The notes below the pieces were generated by a model. The model was given only the letters and a program-made list of their open reading frames with translations, did no database searches and was not told the origin of the DNA. Of a DNA stretch of 8,795 bases, positions 6,442 through 8,795 are shown in pieces. Origin of the DNA: Caldifarciminota bacterium (lineage in GTDB: Bacteria; WOR-3; Hydrothermia; UBA1063; CAJXJZ01); the NCBI GenBank assembly GCA_027073945.1, contig JALTEL010000250.1:1-8795 (forward strand). The letters run 5' to 3'. A program made the position numbers and the translations under genes. Position 1 is the first letter of the stretch. Every line of letters begins with the position of its first letter.

Positions 6442-8700
6442 TCAATGGTTTAAAAAACGTCGCCATGGCTTAAAAAGAACATCTGCCAAGCCGTTCAACT
6501 CAAAAGAATAGAGTACAGGGCTAAATTTACTACCACGGCTACACATAAGGCCACTGTGTATATTTTTACGACCGATAAGATATGGATTTTTGAGCTTTGT
6601 TTGAGAAGGAGCTAAAGTAAACGCAAATTTCAATCCATACCGTCGCAATACTTCAGAAACATGACCATCATAACTATCATGGCTACCATATGGATAAGAA
6701 AAAAAGATAATGGGATGTTTCAGTTTTTCTTCAAGGTTTTTTTTATTAAGCATAATCTCTTTTTCTAATCTACTTCCGCTTAATTTTGTCAATACGAGAT
6801 GGGAATGGGAATGAGCCCCAACAGTACCACCTGTTTTGTCTATTTCAATTAGCTCTTCCCAGGTTAGCAAATTCTCAAACAGACAGTCCGAAGACAGGGA
6901 CTCAAGGAAAATATCAATCAGCTTTCTGGCTTTTTCTTCATACTCGTCTGGTTCCATTTTCTTAAAATATTTATTTACCTCTTCAACAAAATGGAACTTG
7001 GCATCAGGTGTATCAAGCAGGTATAAACCAAATTCCAATGCAGAAAGATCCACTGTTTTTTGCCAAGTTTTTTCAGCAAAAACAGTCAAAATATCATAAA
7101 TAAGAGGCAGCCTTTCTTCCAACGGTTTCGTACAGACAAAAACTGTAAATGGTACTCCTACAGCAATACATATTGGACTGACCCTTAAAAAAAAACTTTT
7201 ATAGCAATCATCGAATGTAAGGGCCAAGAAATCATGTTTGAGTGGCTTTTCTGATAAAAGCAGCTCACATGCCTCTTCCAAAGAGATAATGGGATAGTGC
7301 TTACCCAGAAAGCTCAACTGCTCTTTAAAAAGTTTTTCATTGAGTCTTATCGTGAAGTGCGAATTATTATAACTACCTTCGCAAATATCATGAAAGCAAA
7401 GTATAATTACTTTTCCATTTCCGGTTAAATGCCGAAGCCACACAAACAGATAATTTATCCCAGTCCAGTAACAAAAATGTGCAATGGTTACCTTGGCTGC
7501 CAACTTAAATCTGTTCCAATGCCTGGTAAAGTACCATTGAATATAATACTTTTTTTTCCTCTGAATAACATAGGAGATTATATCTTCATATCTCCGCACC
7601 ATTAAATCAAGAGAAAAGCGTTCTCGGATCACTCTACGGCCGTTTTCTCCCATTAGCCGCCGCATATCTGGATTTTTTAGTAATTTCAGAATAGCCTCAG
7701 CCAAAGCTTCAGGAGCTGCTGGAGGTACGAGAAATCCTGTCTTGCCATGTTCGACAATCTCAGGATTTCCACCGACAGATGTTGCGACTACAGGCAAGCC
7801 TAATGCCATGGATTCCAGGATAGTATTGGATAGACCTTCACTTAATGACGGGAGTACTGAAATATCTGCCAGCGAAAGTAGACCAGCAGTTTCATCGGGT
7901 CGCACCTCCCCTGTAAAAAAAACATGCTCACCGAGTTGTTTTTTTTGAATAAGTTTCAATAGAAACTCATAATAAGCCCGATCGCCATCACAGTTACCTA
8001 CAAAAAAAAATTTAACTTTTGCGAATTTTGTAATTATTAAACTTATCGCATCAATTAGATAATGCAGACCTTTAATATGGCGAACATTCGCAAGGCAGCA
8101 AACTTTAATTGTTTGTGAATCATCTGAAAAAACAGATAAAATAGATTTTGACTCAGGTAATTTTATATGATTAAGCAAATCAGGATTGACACCGTTGTAA
8201 ATAACATCGGTTTTATTCTGGGGAAGCCATTGCGTCTTTATAATAATACTTTTGACAGCGCTTGAAACAGCAACCGTATAATCGAAAAATGGATTCAGGA
8301 AACGATAAAGCCAGACATGCCTGCGTTTTAATTGGAATCCCATGTCACGTCTGCTTGATATTACAGGGACACCGGTGATTATACCAGCCAAGGCCCCCAT
8401 GTAATCTGAGCTATCATGGAATGTTACAAGAACTGAAATATTTTTTGATTTGATTATTTTTATTAGCCTTGCGAATCCAATAATTCCTTTAATGCTAAAT
8501 ATTTTTTTTACATCCAACCCTTGCACTGTAAAACCTTCTTTCTGTAAAGATTCAACTAATGGTCCGCCCTGAAGATAACAAATTTCAACAAAATTACCAT
8601 TATCCCGCAACCTTCTGGAAAGCAGAATGAGGCTTCGTTCCGCCCCCCCCATTTTCCACAACAGGTCAGTAAGAAAAAGTATGTTTGCCCGGTTAACCAT
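6442..8700 (-). CDS. Fused GT4 glycosyltransferase and CE4 polysaccharide deacetylase
   Basis: This 752-residue protein joins two enzymes. Residues 1-380 form a GT-B fold GT4 glycosyltransferase: an N-terminal GGAER glycine loop (18-22), a nucleotide-sugar-binding half from about 200, and the E-x7-E signature at E288 and E296 (SLSEGL...ILE). Residues 430-752 form a CE4 deacetylase: TFDD at 495-498 (catalytic D497, metal-binding D498), the metal-binding H630-S-x-x-H634, and SYPYG at 668-672. Residues 385-430, with the YWTG segment, resemble the usual N-terminus of free-standing deacetylases, so two complete proteins seem to be fused. The residue after TFDD is Cys499 instead of the usual Gly. 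No signal peptide is visible, so the protein is probably cytoplasmic or membrane-associated. The ATG at 8700 is the only start after an in-frame TAA; the SD is weak. Sugar donor and substrate cannot be told. Confidence 0.93.
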   Translation of the reverse strand: MVNRANILFLTDLLWKMGGAERSLILLSRRLRDNGNFVEICYLQGGPLVESLQKEGFTVQGLDVKKIFSIKGIIGFARLIKIIKSKNISVLVTFHDSSDYMGALAGIITGVPVISSRRDMGFQLKRRHVWLYRFLNPFFDYTVAVSSAVKSIIIKTQWLPQNKTDVIYNGVNPDLLNHIKLPESKSILSVFSDDSQTIKVCCLANVRHIKGLHYLIDAISLIITKFAKVKFFFVGNCDGDRAYYEFLLKLIQKKQLGEHVFFTGEVRPDETAGLLSLADISVLPSLSEGLSNTILESMALGLPVVATSVGGNPEIVEHGKTGFLVPPAAPEALAEAILKLLKNPDMRRLMGENGRRVIRERFSLDLMVRRYEDIISYVIQRKKKYYIQWYFTRHWNRFKLAAKVTIAHFCYWTGINYLFVWLRHLTGNGKVIILCFHDICEGSYNNSHFTIRLNEKLFKEQLSFLGKHYPIISLEEACELLLSEKPLKHDFLALTFDDCYKSFFLRVSPICIAVGVPFTVFVCTKPLEERLPLIYDILTVFAEKTWQKTVDLSALEFGLYLLDTPDAKFHFVEEVNKYFKKMEPDEYEEKARKLIDIFLESLSSDCLFENLLTWEELIEIDKTGGTVGAHSHSHLVLTKLSGSRLEKEIMLNKKNLEEKLKHPIIFFSYPYGSHDSYDGHVSEVLRRYGLKFAFTLAPSQTKLKNPYLIGRKNIHSGLMCSRGSKFSPVLYSFELNGLADVLFKPWRRFLNH

Positions 8701-8795
8701 GGTTATACAGGGACCATAGCGGATGTATTTTGGTTAAAGTATTTTTTGTTGTCTTTTTAAATAATGAGAGAATTCTATATATAAAAAAAAAAAAA
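8701..8795 (-). other. AT-rich leader upstream of the first gene
   Basis: The 95 bases upstream of the fusion gene contain no ORF. They are AT-rich and end in 13 A residues at the window edge (T13 on the coding strand). TAGAAT near 8773-8778 resembles a -10 box, but no -35 partner can be recognised, so no promoter is claimed. A promoter for the cluster could lie here or further upstream. Confidence 0.4.

Noticed and set aside
8701..8795. Promoter upstream of the first gene
   Set aside because: A TAGAAT box can be picked out, but the stretch is so AT-rich that such matches are expected, and no -35 box stands at a proper distance.
8783..8795. A13 run at the window edge as a functional tract
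   Set aside because: It lies at the very end of the sequence and may be a contig edge or cut-off; nothing on the far side can be read.

Overview
The window is one polysaccharide-biosynthesis gene cluster with every clear gene on the minus strand, so transcription runs from high to low coordinates. The DNA is AT-rich and genes are packed with short gaps or coupled starts. One Shine-Dalgarno (SD) site (1089-1098) matches the bacterial 16S rRNA tail almost perfectly. This fits a bacterial cell-surface glycan locus (O-antigen, capsule or exopolysaccharide). I cannot name the organism from sequence. The short CACAGATT repeats resemble ones I associate with environmental Desulfobacterota, Planctomycetes and related genomes, but that is recollection, not proof.

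Layout in transcription order: (1) 8700-6442, a GT4 glycosyltransferase fused to a CE4 polysaccharide deacetylase; (2) 6434-5325, a second GT4; (3) 5321-4248, an N-acetyl sugar amidotransferase of the WbpG/PseA type; (4) 4229-3783, a left-handed beta-helix acyltransferase that stops at an A10 run; (5) 3780-3622, a 52-codon ORF that looks like the missing C-terminus of that acyltransferase in the -1 frame; (6) 3512-2361, a membrane-anchored GT2; (7) 2360-1951, a 410-bp cassette with inverted repeat ends carrying a small DUF5647-like gene; (8) 1949-1155, a sugar N-formyltransferase-like protein; (9) 1082-162, a soluble GT2 with a TPR-like tail; (10) a long hairpin (95-35) and then the probable start of another gene running off the window (25-1).

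Together the genes suggest assembly and decoration of a glycan built from amino sugars. Four glycosyltransferase domains add residues. The amidotransferase could turn an acetamido group into an acetamidino group, the formyltransferase could N-formylate an amino sugar, the acyltransferase could O- or N-acylate, and the deacetylase domain could remove N-acetyl groups. No flippase, polymerase, chain-length regulator or nucleotide-sugar synthesis gene is visible, so this is an internal slice of a larger locus.

The strongest unusual signals are the cassette that exactly fills the gap between a stop and a start codon, with ends made of 10-bp phased CACAGATT units; the A10 slippage site inside the acyltransferase; the GT4-CE4 fusion; and the 21-bp perfect palindrome whose base covers the SD of the next gene.
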